From contig NZ_CP033972.1 of the NCBI RefSeq assembly GCF_003855095.1, positions 2,418,001 to 2,482,000 on the forward strand: 64,000 bases of DNA, written 5' to 3'. Shown piece after piece: positions 1-8,034 of the stretch. The notes beneath the pieces are model-generated. The model did no database searches. It saw only the letters and a list, made by a program, of their open reading frames with translations, and was not told the DNA's origin. The DNA comes from Gordonia insulae. Its GTDB lineage: Bacteria > Actinomycetota > Actinomycetes > Mycobacteriales > Mycobacteriaceae. A program made the position numbers and the translations under genes. Position 1 is the stretch's first letter. The number at the start of each line of letters is the position of its first letter.

Positions 1-391
1 GGTATCCCATTCCGTCACCGACCGGATACTTGCGCGCAGCCGTGGCCAGAAGCCCGTTGGCGTCGACGGGCATGAAAACGCCCATCTTCAACCAGCCATA
101 GCCGTTTTCCACGGGCCACTTGCATTCCGGGAGCCCGCGGAAGCTCGTCGGCGTCGGCGCATCTGTCACCTCACCATCCGTCAACGGTGCGACATCATCC
201 GGCGTGAGGGTCTCGCACAGCTGCTCAGGCGAAAAGCCCGTCGGGTTCGGATCAGTTGCCGGCGTCTCGACGACAGGTGGCACCGGACTCGGCCCCAACG
301 TTTCGCTCGACGTATCCGACGTGGTGGTACATGCCGACAGCGTGAACAGCACAAGCAGGCCAGCGATGATCGTGGAACTCCGTGATGTCAC
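1..391 (-). CDS. DUF3558-like lipoprotein, 3' end outside window
   Basis: The frame opens at a GTG at 389-391 and runs off the left edge after about 130 codons. Residues 1-21 form a lipoprotein signal peptide (VTSRSSTIIAGLLVLFTLSAC) with lipobox LSAC, so Cys21 should be lipidated on the outer face of the membrane. A Thr/Pro-rich linker follows, then LCETLTPDDVAPLTDG and GLPECKWPVENG, which resemble the paired cysteines of the actinobacterial DUF3558 family. A GGGAGG ribosome site lies 7 nt upstream. The GTG overlaps the TGA of the upstream ESX-like gene (GTGA), so the two are probably co-translated. The family has no established biochemical function. Confidence 0.75.
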   Translation of the reverse strand, partial: MTSRSSTIIAGLLVLFTLSACTTTSDTSSETLGPSPVPPVVETPATDPNPTGFSPEQLCETLTPDDVAPLTDGEVTDAPTPTSFRGLPECKWPVENGYGWLKMGVFMPVDANGLLATAARKYPVGDGMGY

Positions 392-1647
392 GGTGCATCC
401 TCCCAGAGAGTCGGACCCGTTCCCGGGTCGTACGCGGACGACGGTCGGCGGTCGAGACGATCCCATTGGGCAACGGTTCCGATGTCATTCCCCAATTGCT
501 CTGCATCACGCGCCTTGTCGAGCCTGTCGGTGAAGGGCTTGAGCTGCTCCTTGACCTCGGCCTCCGCTTTGCCTTTCGCGAAACCTACCGGATCCTTGCA
601 GAATTCGATGAAGTCCTTCAGTGCCGCCATACCTCTCTCGACCTCGTCGAGGAGGACCTTGGTCGCGTCGTACACCTCGAGAATGAGTCGCCGGACTTGC
701 TCGATCGCGGCGGCTGTACCCACGTAGGGCACCCACTTGGATGCCAACTTGAGAACGTCGGTCACCCCGTCGACCTTGATGAGACGTCCCAGTCCTTCTT
801 TCACCAGCCGGATGATCTCCTTCGCGGCCTTCTGGAGCTCGTCGGCCGCGAGCGTGAGCCCACGTTCCAGCAGCCGACCGATCGAGCCTTCCCAGTTCAG
901 ACCGCGCACCATGTCGGTGCTGTACGAGGAGTAGGCCGTGGCCGCTTTCCCATCCCAGTGCACGTCGACTTCCTTGTGCCCACTGATGAGATCGCCCGCG
1001 ATGATGTCGAACGCGCCGCCGGCTTTGCCATATGTCTTGCCGATTCGTTTGAGCTCCATCCAGTTCCCTGCGACCGGATCGAGCGCCTGTTCGATCGGAC
1101 TCCAGCCGGTCAGCTTCCGGATCGCCGAGTCGGCGTCACCCAACCATCCCGCGGCTTCCTGGATCAGTGCGTTCCAGTCGACACCCTCAACAGGCGGGGC
1201 GGCCGCGTCGACCTCACGGGGGCTGGTGAAAGTCCTCGACCCGGGTACATCGTCGACCTCCTCCCACCGCACGACGGGGTCGGGAGCGAGCCCGAACTCA
1301 ACGTCGCCGGGCGGTATGAACGGATTGGTGTTGAACGACTTCGTCTGCGTGTGCCTGATGCCCAGTCCGGACTCGTGATCGGTGCTGGTGTAGTCCCACG
1401 CGGCCTGTTTCAGGTTGGCTCCGGTCTGCGAAAGCACCGGCGGCATCTTGTCGAGCCGTGACGCGGTGGCCTCGTGAAGGGAATCGACCGGCCCCTTCAG
1501 AGTCGACATCAACCCCTTGAACTCACCCGTCGACTGCGCGTGGCCGTCGACGAGATTGACCGCCTTCCACGCATTTCCGTTCAACGCGATCAGATAGTTG
1601 CCCAGCCCGCTGATCCATTCGGGATCGGCCTTCAGCGATTCGCCCAT
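388..1647 (-). CDS. ESX/type VII-associated secreted-protein-like, 419 aa
   Basis: No signal peptide is visible. The first 90 residues are helical (PEWISGLGNYLIALNGNAW, then SRLDKMPPVLSQTGANLKQAAWDY), like the N-terminal helical module of ESX-secretion-associated (EspC/DUF2580-type) proteins. A second WXG-like module near residues 205-245 carries VHWDGKAATAYSSYSTDMV. The segment around 250-345 is amphipathic with a hydrophobic stretch near WVPYVGTAAAIEQV, and the C-terminus is charged. I see no toxin domain. The product is probably exported by a type VII system and partnered with the coupled lipoprotein downstream. The specific role is unknown; the fold assignment is inference from helix pattern and neighbourhood. 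Confidence 0.65.
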   Translation of the reverse strand: MGESLKADPEWISGLGNYLIALNGNAWKAVNLVDGHAQSTGEFKGLMSTLKGPVDSLHEATASRLDKMPPVLSQTGANLKQAAWDYTSTDHESGLGIRHTQTKSFNTNPFIPPGDVEFGLAPDPVVRWEEVDDVPGSRTFTSPREVDAAAPPVEGVDWNALIQEAAGWLGDADSAIRKLTGWSPIEQALDPVAGNWMELKRIGKTYGKAGGAFDIIAGDLISGHKEVDVHWDGKAATAYSSYSTDMVRGLNWEGSIGRLLERGLTLAADELQKAAKEIIRLVKEGLGRLIKVDGVTDVLKLASKWVPYVGTAAAIEQVRRLILEVYDATKVLLDEVERGMAALKDFIEFCKDPVGFAKGKAEAEVKEQLKPFTDRLDKARDAEQLGNDIGTVAQWDRLDRRPSSAYDPGTGPTLWEDAP

Positions 1648-1786
1648 TAGTCCCCCACGTCGCCCCGGAGCGCTGCTCCCCTGTCAACTCCCTCACGGAG
1701 TTGGACGCACCCGAGGCCTCGACGGTTCCATCCGATCCCGACAACACCAGAACTGGGGACAGGGTGATGTGAGGGCGCTCACATCG

Positions 1787-2539
1787 TCAGCGCGCGCTCC
1801 ACCCGCCGTCCATCGGATACGAGGTCCCGGTGACCATGGCCGCGTCGTCGGAGGCCAACCATGCGACCAGTGAACCGACCTCCTCGGGACGAACCAGTCG
1901 CTTGATCGCACTTTCGGTGAGCATGACCTTCTCGACGACCTCGTCCTCGTCCATGTCGTGTACTCGCGCCTGGTCGGCGATCTGCTTGGCCACCAACTCC
2001 GTCGCCACGTAGCCGGGGTTGACACAGTTGCTCGTGACACCGCGTGAAGCACCCTCCAGTGCAGTCGTTTTCGACAGTCCTTCCAACGCGTGCTTCGCGG
2101 CGACATAAGAGGACTTGTATGGCGAGGCACGCAGACCGTGCACCGACGACACGTTCACGATGCGCCCGAATCCTCGTGCGTACATGTGCGGCAGCGAAGC
2201 TCGGATCAACAGGAACGGCGCCTCCACCATCAGTCGCTGCATGCGCCGGAACGTGTCCGGGGGCATCTCCTCGATCGGTGCCACCGACTGGATTCCGGCG
2301 TTGTTCACCAGAATGTCGACGTCGAGCGTGAGTGAGTCCAATTCGCTTGTGTCGCAGAGATCGATGTGCCACGCCTCGCCACCGAGGTCGGTGGCCACCT
2401 GCTTCGCCCCGACCTCATCGATGTCGGCGACGACCACCAGGGCGCCACGGTCGGCGAGGACGCGGGCGCAGGCCGCACCGATCCCGGAGGCGGCGCCGGT
2501 GACCAGCGCACGGCGGCCGCGCAACGCGTTGTCCTTCAT
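1787..2539 (-). CDS. 3-hydroxybutyrate dehydrogenase-like SDR, 250 aa
   Basis: This classical short-chain dehydrogenase probably oxidises (R)-3-hydroxybutyrate to acetoacetate with NAD in the cytosol. The Rossmann motif TGAASGIGAA is near residue 13 and NNAG near 87. The catalytic Ser is in NVSSVHG and the YxxxK is YVAAK, near residues 151-155. The stretch CVNPGYVATELVAKQIADQA and the ending TGTSYPMDGGWSAR are characteristic of the 3-hydroxybutyrate dehydrogenase subgroup. Its ATG overlaps the TGA of the transporter gene (ATGA at 2536-2539), which implies a two-gene operon for uptake and oxidation of a small hydroxy acid or ketone body. Confidence 0.8.
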   Translation of the reverse strand: MKDNALRGRRALVTGAASGIGAACARVLADRGALVVVADIDEVGAKQVATDLGGEAWHIDLCDTSELDSLTLDVDILVNNAGIQSVAPIEEMPPDTFRRMQRLMVEAPFLLIRASLPHMYARGFGRIVNVSSVHGLRASPYKSSYVAAKHALEGLSKTTALEGASRGVTSNCVNPGYVATELVAKQIADQARVHDMDEDEVVEKVMLTESAIKRLVRPEEVGSLVAWLASDDAAMVTGTSYPMDGGWSAR

Positions 2540-3927
2540 GCCGGCACCTCGGCCTTCCGCGGCGCGACGTCGAGGTTCGCGGCGGCGTCGGCAGCGTCGA
2601 TCGACTCGAGCGAAATTCCACGCGTCTCGCGGGCCGCAATGACGGCCACGAGAGTGACACAACAGGCGGCGGCGAGGTAGATGGCGATCGGCAGCGACGA
2701 ATCGAACCGGTTGAGCAACGACGCCGCGATGATCGGCGCCAGTGAGCCCGCGACGATCGAGGTGACCTGGTAGCCCAGGGACACACCGGAATAGCGCATC
2801 CGGGTCGGGAACATCTCGGCCATGATCGCCGGCTGCGGCGCGTACATGAAGGCGTGGAACACGAGTCCGATGATGATCGCGAACAGGATGACGCCGTAGT
2901 GCCCGGTGTTCATCAGCGGGAAGGCGAAGAAACCCCACGTGGCCGTGGTGACCGCACCGATGAAGTACACCGGCCGCCGTCCGATGCGGTCCGCGAGTCG
3001 CCCGACCAACGGGATCGCGGCGAAGTGGACGGCGTGCGCGGCGAGCATCCACCACAGGATGTCGGCGGTGTCGGCCTTCACGACGACCTTCAGATAGGTG
3101 ATCGAGAAGGTGACGACCAGGTAGTACATGATGTTCTCGGCAAACCGGAGGCCCATCGCGGTGAACACGCCCCGCGGGTAACGCTTGAGCACCTCGACGG
3201 CACTGAACGAGGATGTCTTGACCTGCTCGGCCTCCTGCTGGGCCGCGACGAAGATCGGCGCGTCGGTGACCTTGGTCCGCACGTAGTAGCCGACGAGCAC
3301 GATCACCGCCGACAGCCAGAAGGCGACGCGCCAGCCCCAACTCAGGAACGCGGCGTCGGACAAGGTGGTGGTGAGAACCAGCAAGACGATGGTCGCGACC
3401 AGGTTGCCGACCGGCACACCCGCCTGCGGCCACGACGACCAGAACGCCCGCGACTTGTTGGGGCTGTGCTCGGCCACCAGCAGGACTGCGCCGCCCCACT
3501 CGCCGCCGACGGCGAATCCCTGGAGAAAGCGCAGTGCGACCAGCAGCGCCGGTGCGAGATAGCCGATCTGCCCGAACGTGGGCAGGCAGCCCATCAGGAA
3601 CGTCGAGATGCCGACGAGGATCAGGCTGAACTGCAGGAGCTTCTTGCGTCCGTACTTGTCGCCGAAGTGACCGAAAACCAGTCCGCCCAGGGGTCGCGCG
3701 ACGAAACCGACCGCGTAGGTGACGAACGCCGCGATGATCGCGTCGAGTTCGTCGCCACCGGCCGGGAAGAACACCTTGCTGAAGACGAGCGTTGCGGCGG
3801 TGCCGTAGAGGAAGAACTCGTACCACTCGACCACCGTGCCCGCCATCGACGCGGTGACGATGCGACGGAGGGCGGACCTGTCGTCGGCGGCCTTCTGCGG
3901 CGGGGGCGAACCCACGGATTGGGACAT
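2536..3927 (-). CDS. MFS transporter, metabolite:H+ symporter family, 463 aa
   Basis: This is a twelve-helix inner-membrane permease. The start MAGTVVEWYEFFLYGTAA and the loop motif GHFGDKYGRKK near residue 85 mark the MHS branch of the major facilitator superfamily (ShiA/ProP/KgtP relatives). The mid-protein loop repeats the signature as GRLADRIGRRP. Such proteins import organic acids or zwitterions with protons. Coupling to a 3-hydroxybutyrate dehydrogenase suggests a short hydroxy or keto acid as substrate, which is inference. The gene starts 118 bp from a divergent LysR gene that is the obvious candidate regulator. Confidence 0.85.
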   Translation of the reverse strand: MSQSVGSPPPQKAADDRSALRRIVTASMAGTVVEWYEFFLYGTAATLVFSKVFFPAGGDELDAIIAAFVTYAVGFVARPLGGLVFGHFGDKYGRKKLLQFSLILVGISTFLMGCLPTFGQIGYLAPALLVALRFLQGFAVGGEWGGAVLLVAEHSPNKSRAFWSSWPQAGVPVGNLVATIVLLVLTTTLSDAAFLSWGWRVAFWLSAVIVLVGYYVRTKVTDAPIFVAAQQEAEQVKTSSFSAVEVLKRYPRGVFTAMGLRFAENIMYYLVVTFSITYLKVVVKADTADILWWMLAAHAVHFAAIPLVGRLADRIGRRPVYFIGAVTTATWGFFAFPLMNTGHYGVILFAIIIGLVFHAFMYAPQPAIMAEMFPTRMRYSGVSLGYQVTSIVAGSLAPIIAASLLNRFDSSLPIAIYLAAACCVTLVAVIAARETRGISLESIDAADAAANLDVAPRKAEVPA

Positions 3928-4045
3928 GATCTCTCCTCTGATTTACCGAACGATGTGATGCCGGTCACGCTTCGTTCGAGTATCGATAGCCAGGAGTGCG
4001 CATGCAATGGCCGAAAGGGCGACGCGCGTCTGCAAAAATGCAGAT

Positions 4046-4957
4046 ATGTTCCCTGACAGGCTCCAATCCGACGATCTGCTCGTCCTGCTCGCCGTCGGCC
4101 GGACGGGTCGATTCACCGCAGCCGCCGACATCCTGGGGCTCAACCACACGACGATCGCGCGCCGGATCGACGGCCTGGAAAAGGCCCTGGGCGGTCGGGC
4201 GCTCTCCCGGGGAGCCGCGGGCTGGGAGCTCACCGACCTCGGACGGCAGGCCTTCGTCGCGGGCGAGGAGGTCGAAGGCGCCCTGCGGCGCCTCACCACC
4301 GACGTCGAGGGGTCGCCGACGCTCAGCGGCGTGGTGCGGATGTCGGCGACCGACGGCTTTTCCGCCTACCTCGCAGCACCGGCGGCCGTGTCTGTGCGGA
4401 GACGGCACCCCGGGGTCAGTGTCGAGATCGTGACGGCCACCCGCCTCGCGTCGCAGAACCGCACGGGCCTCGACATCGAGATCGTCGTCGGCGAACCCCA
4501 CGTCCACCGCGCCGAGGCGATCCGTCTCGCCGACTACCGGCTGGGGCTCTACGCCTCGCGGACCTATCTCACCGAGAACGCGACACCCGCGACCGCCGAC
4601 GAGCTCACCGCGCACCCATTGATCTACTTCGTCGACGCGATGCTGCAGGTCGACGACCTCGACCTCGCGCGGACCCTCGTTCCACAGATGGCCGAATCGG
4701 TCACCTCCACCAATGTGTTCGTCCATGTGGAGGCCACCCGGTCGCATGCGGGTATCGGGTTGCTGCCCTGCTACATGGCCGACCGCCACCAGGACCTCGT
4801 CCGCGTCTTGCCCTCAGTGGGAGCACAATTGACCTATTGGCTGGTCACGCGCACGGAATCGGTGCGCCGCCCGGAGGTCGCCGCGGTTGTGGATGCGATT
4901 CGCGCGCTGGTGGATACGCGGCGTACCGAACTCCTGGGCCGGCCCGGCCCGGGGTGA
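4046..4957 (+). CDS. LysR-family transcriptional regulator, 303 aa
   Basis: The N-terminal winged helix-turn-helix (residues 5-65) reads LLVLLAVGRTGRFTAAADILGLNHTTIARRIDGLE. The replacement of the usual SQPA by NHTT is typical of one LysR subgroup. A substrate-binding domain follows to the C-terminus. I use the ATG at 4046; a 13-residue longer form from 4007 would begin with a polar extension outside the fold. It is divergent from the MHS transporter/hydroxybutyrate dehydrogenase operon, the arrangement in which LysR proteins usually regulate their neighbour and themselves. The inducer is unknown. Confidence 0.85.
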   Translation: MFPDRLQSDDLLVLLAVGRTGRFTAAADILGLNHTTIARRIDGLEKALGGRALSRGAAGWELTDLGRQAFVAGEEVEGALRRLTTDVEGSPTLSGVVRMSATDGFSAYLAAPAAVSVRRRHPGVSVEIVTATRLASQNRTGLDIEIVVGEPHVHRAEAIRLADYRLGLYASRTYLTENATPATADELTAHPLIYFVDAMLQVDDLDLARTLVPQMAESVTSTNVFVHVEATRSHAGIGLLPCYMADRHQDLVRVLPSVGAQLTYWLVTRTESVRRPEVAAVVDAIRALVDTRRTELLGRPGPG

Positions 4958-4992
4958 CCGGGAATCTTCTCGCGATCTCTACGGGTCGACGA

Positions 4993-6504
4993 TCACCGAA
5001 CGCTCTCGACCGCGGGCACGGTGATCTCTCGGCGCAGGATCTTGCCGGTCGCCCCCTTGGGCAGTTCGGGGAGGAACCAGATGTGGCGCGGGTACTTGTA
5101 GGCGGCGACGCGCTCCTTGACGAAGTCGACGAGCTCGCTCGGATCGGTGGCAGCGCCCGGCTTCAGTGCCACGGCGGCACCGACCTCCTCGCCGAGGGTT
5201 TCGTGCGCGATACCGACGACGGCGACCTCGGCGACCGCGGGGTGCTCGTAGAGCACCTCCTCGATCTCCCGCGGATAAACGTTGTAGCCGCCGCGGATGA
5301 TCAGGTCCTTCTTGCGGTCGACGATGAAGTAGTAGCCGTCGGCGTCCACGGTCCCGATGTCGCCCGAGGAGAACCAACCATCGTCGTCGATCGCCGCGGC
5401 CGTCGCCTCCGGCAGGTTCCAGTAGCCGGTCATGATGTTCGGGCCGGCGATCTGGATCTCACCGGGTTCACCGGTGGCGACCTCATTGCCGTCGCCGTCG
5501 ACGACCCGCATCCGAACGCCCTCGATCGGGGTGCCGATCGAGCCGGCCTTCCGCTCACGGTCGGGATGGTTGAACGAGGCGACCGGCGACGTCTCCGACA
5601 ACCCGTAGCCCTCGAGGATCATGCAATTGAAGGTCTTCTCGAAGTCGTTGAGCACCTGGACGGGCAACGACGCACCGCCCGACGCACATGTCCGCAGGCT
5701 CGCCGTCGCCGAGGGACCGAACTCTCGCGCGACACTCAGCATCGCCGCATACATCGTCGGTACACCCAGGAACACGGTCACCTGGTCCCGCTCGATCACC
5801 TGCACGGCCGTGCGCGGATCGAAACGAGGGATGAGGGTCAGGGTCGCCCCGACCAGCACCGAGGTGTTCATCCCGCAGGTCAGCCCGAACACGTGGAACA
5901 GCGGCAGGCACCCCATGACGACGTCGCCGAACTCGATCTTCATGAGAGTCCGGGAGGCCACCTCACAGTTGTGTGCAAGGCCACCGTGGGTCAGTTCCGC
6001 ACCCTTGGGCCGGCCGGTGGTGCCCGACGTGTGCAGAATCACCGCGGTGTCGGCGGCACCGCGCTCCACCGGACTCGGCTGCGCGGGCAGATCGGCGATC
6101 ATCTCGGCCAGCCCGGCATCGTCGACCAGCCACAACCGGCCGCCCGCGACGTCGACGGCCGCGCGCGCCTCGTCGGCGAACAGCGGCGTCGCGAAGAGCG
6201 CCGACGCACCGGTGTTGGTCAGGTAGAACTCGATCTCCCGAGCCTTCAGCAACGGGTTCATCGGCACCGCGATCGCACCGCGACGGAGAATCCCGTAGAA
6301 CGCCAGCGCAAAGGCCGGTGTGTTGCCCAGCATGATGCCGACCCGGTCGCCCGGTCCGATGCCCTCACGTTCCAGCAGTGTCGCGATTCGCGCTGCGGCG
6401 GAATCGAACTCGGCGAACGTGAGCTCCGCCTCGCCGCACCGCAGCGCGACGGTGTCGCCGTGATCGCGCGCCGTGGCAACGAGATTCAGAGAAAGGTTGG
6501 TCAT
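4993..6504 (-). CDS. Acyl-CoA synthetase (AMP-forming, FadD-like), 503 aa
   Basis: The enzyme activates a carboxylic acid to its CoA thioester through an acyl-adenylate. The P-loop-like A3 motif ILHTSGTTGRPKGAEL is near residues 155-170, A5 is EGYGLSETSP near 295, A7 is GWFSSGDIGTVDADGYY near 380, and the C-terminal catalytic lysine lies in PKGATGKILRR. The length is normal for medium- or long-chain ligases. The gene follows the PucR regulator on the same strand after 150 bp. With the divergent alcohol and aldehyde dehydrogenases it would complete an alcohol-to-acyl-CoA route. Chain length cannot be read from sequence. Confidence 0.87.
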   Translation of the reverse strand: MTNLSLNLVATARDHGDTVALRCGEAELTFAEFDSAAARIATLLEREGIGPGDRVGIMLGNTPAFALAFYGILRRGAIAVPMNPLLKAREIEFYLTNTGASALFATPLFADEARAAVDVAGGRLWLVDDAGLAEMIADLPAQPSPVERGAADTAVILHTSGTTGRPKGAELTHGGLAHNCEVASRTLMKIEFGDVVMGCLPLFHVFGLTCGMNTSVLVGATLTLIPRFDPRTAVQVIERDQVTVFLGVPTMYAAMLSVAREFGPSATASLRTCASGGASLPVQVLNDFEKTFNCMILEGYGLSETSPVASFNHPDRERKAGSIGTPIEGVRMRVVDGDGNEVATGEPGEIQIAGPNIMTGYWNLPEATAAAIDDDGWFSSGDIGTVDADGYYFIVDRKKDLIIRGGYNVYPREIEEVLYEHPAVAEVAVVGIAHETLGEEVGAAVALKPGAATDPSELVDFVKERVAAYKYPRHIWFLPELPKGATGKILRREITVPAVESVR

Positions 6505-6552
6505 CGCTCTACTCCTGGGCCGTGATGTCGTGATTGTCTCGTATTGTGCTGC

Positions 6553-6568
6553 ACGCCCGGTCGGGCGT
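6553..6568. promoter_or_regulatory. Inverted repeat upstream of the FadD-like gene
   Basis: Arms ACGCCCG and CGGGCGT are perfect and separated by 2 nt. The repeat lies 48 bp before the ligase start in the only non-coding gap between it and the PucR gene. It could be an operator or a short intrinsic hairpin; no T-tract follows on the minus strand. Confidence 0.35.
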
Positions 6569-6654
6569 CGATGGTCGGGGGGACATGCAGGTGGTCCTCG
6601 TGTTTGTTCACCCGCACATTCGGCGGGCGCCTGGACCGGCTCCGCGCCGGGTGG

Positions 6655-7854
6655 TCACGATCGTGGATCACCGAGCAGACGGACCGCACGCAACGCGAGA
6701 TACAACTCGGTGGCATCGACCGGCTTGTCCACGGATCGACCGGTGAGGTCGCGGATCTTGCGCAACCGGTACAGCACGGTGTTGCGATGGAAGTGCAGGC
6801 GTCCTGCGGTCGCGGCGGTGGACCCGTCACACTCGAACCACGCCTCGAGCGTCGCGAGCATCTCCTCGCGTTCGTCGTCGGGCAGGCACAGCAGCGGCCC
6901 CAGAGTGCGGGCTGCGACCTCACGCGCGGTATCCGGGCTGCGGACGAGAAGCAGTGCGAGCGTGAGGCTTTCGTACCGGCTCAGACTTGCGTCACCGGGC
7001 GGGGCGGAGCGTCGGGCGAGGCGCGCCTCATCCACGGCACGCGCGATCCCGATCGGCATCGAGAACGGTGCGCTCACACCCACGCGGTGCTCGAACACGG
7101 TGCCGAGTTCCGTCAGCGCGACCTCGACGTCGGAATCGCTTCGGCCACAGATCAATCCGAGATAGCCGTCCGGTTGCGCGTCCCAGACCGACGTGATGCC
7201 TCTGCTCTGCAGTCGACCGGCGGTGTCGCTCGCCGTGGCGGGGCGCGACTCCACACCTTCCGCACCCACCACGACGAAACTCGCCCGTTCCGGCAGACCC
7301 AACGCACGCATGGCGTCGATGATGGCCGTCGGGTTGTCCGAATGATCGTCGAACACGGTCCGCACGAGAAGCGCTCGCGCCTCGGCATCGGCATGGGTGA
7401 GCAGGATCTCCGCCTCGCGATAACCCTCCACCGCGGCATCGGAGTAGGTGTCGATCGCGGCCCAGAGCTCGCCCGGGACGTCGAGCAGCTCCACCGGCGA
7501 GACACCACGGGCACCGTGCAGCATCTGCTCCCAGATCAGCTGACCGCCGAGCCGATAGGCGCGCAGCAGTGCCGGCAACGGGATCGCCTGTTCGGCCTTG
7601 AGCCGACCGGTCGCGCGGGCGACGTCGATGCGCACCCGGCCACGGCCGGCGAGCACGGTGAGGATCGAACTCAGATTCTCGGTGCACGCAGCCGAGAGCT
7701 GCTCCAGTGTGAGCAGCTGGGACTCGAGGTAGCTCTCCTCCGCCTTCTGCAGTCGTTCGACGAGGATCTCGGTGAGCGCCGGGAGGTCGTCGAGCAGGTC
7801 GGCGGCGAGTGCAGCTGCGGTCGAGCTGCTGGTTGACATGGCCACGGCGGACAT
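6655..7854 (-). CDS. PucR/CdaR-family transcriptional regulator, 399 aa
   Basis: The protein has a helical N-terminal sensory region (residues 10-170, including LRAYRLGGQLIWEQML), a degenerate middle domain, and a C-terminal helix-turn-helix (FECDGSTAATAGRLHFHRNTVLYRLRKI) typical of the PucR C-terminal domain. I start at the ATG at 7852-7854; a second ATG 15 bp downstream (7839) is also possible, and a longer 470-residue frame would read through the divergent promoter. Homologues usually activate adjacent catabolic genes in response to an intermediate. The flanking genes here are the acyl-CoA ligase on the same strand and the aldehyde/alcohol dehydrogenases on the other. Confidence 0.82.
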   Translation of the reverse strand: MSAVAMSTSSSTAAALAADLLDDLPALTEILVERLQKAEESYLESQLLTLEQLSAACTENLSSILTVLAGRGRVRIDVARATGRLKAEQAIPLPALLRAYRLGGQLIWEQMLHGARGVSPVELLDVPGELWAAIDTYSDAAVEGYREAEILLTHADAEARALLVRTVFDDHSDNPTAIIDAMRALGLPERASFVVVGAEGVESRPATASDTAGRLQSRGITSVWDAQPDGYLGLICGRSDSDVEVALTELGTVFEHRVGVSAPFSMPIGIARAVDEARLARRSAPPGDASLSRYESLTLALLLVRSPDTAREVAARTLGPLLCLPDDEREEMLATLEAWFECDGSTAATAGRLHFHRNTVLYRLRKIRDLTGRSVDKPVDATELYLALRAVRLLGDPRS

Positions 7855-7889
7855 CGTAGCGCGTCGTGGTGAGCTGCACCACTTCGGCA

Positions 7890-7905
7890 TTGTGCCCGTG
7901 CACAA
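7890..7905. promoter_or_regulatory. Palindrome in PucR/aldehyde dehydrogenase divergent promoter
   Basis: Perfect 6-bp arms TTGTGC and GCACAA are separated by 4 bp, inside the 180-bp intergenic region between the divergent regulator and aldehyde dehydrogenase genes. It is a plausible binding site for the PucR protein. This is inference from position and symmetry only. Confidence 0.4.
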
Positions 7906-8034
7906 GACCACACGCAGGACGACGTGGCCGTCGCCCATGGCGCAATCCATGCTCCACCGCGAAGAATCCTGGTATCGGGAACATCCCCACAACCACGAGC
8001 AGTAGCCACGAGACGACAGGAGTGATCTACGCAC

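Noticed and set aside
1787..3826. A single 679-codon fusion protein on the minus strand
   Set aside because: Its first two thirds are an out-of-frame reading of the MFS gene. Real family motifs begin only at the ATG at 2539, which overlaps the transporter stop.
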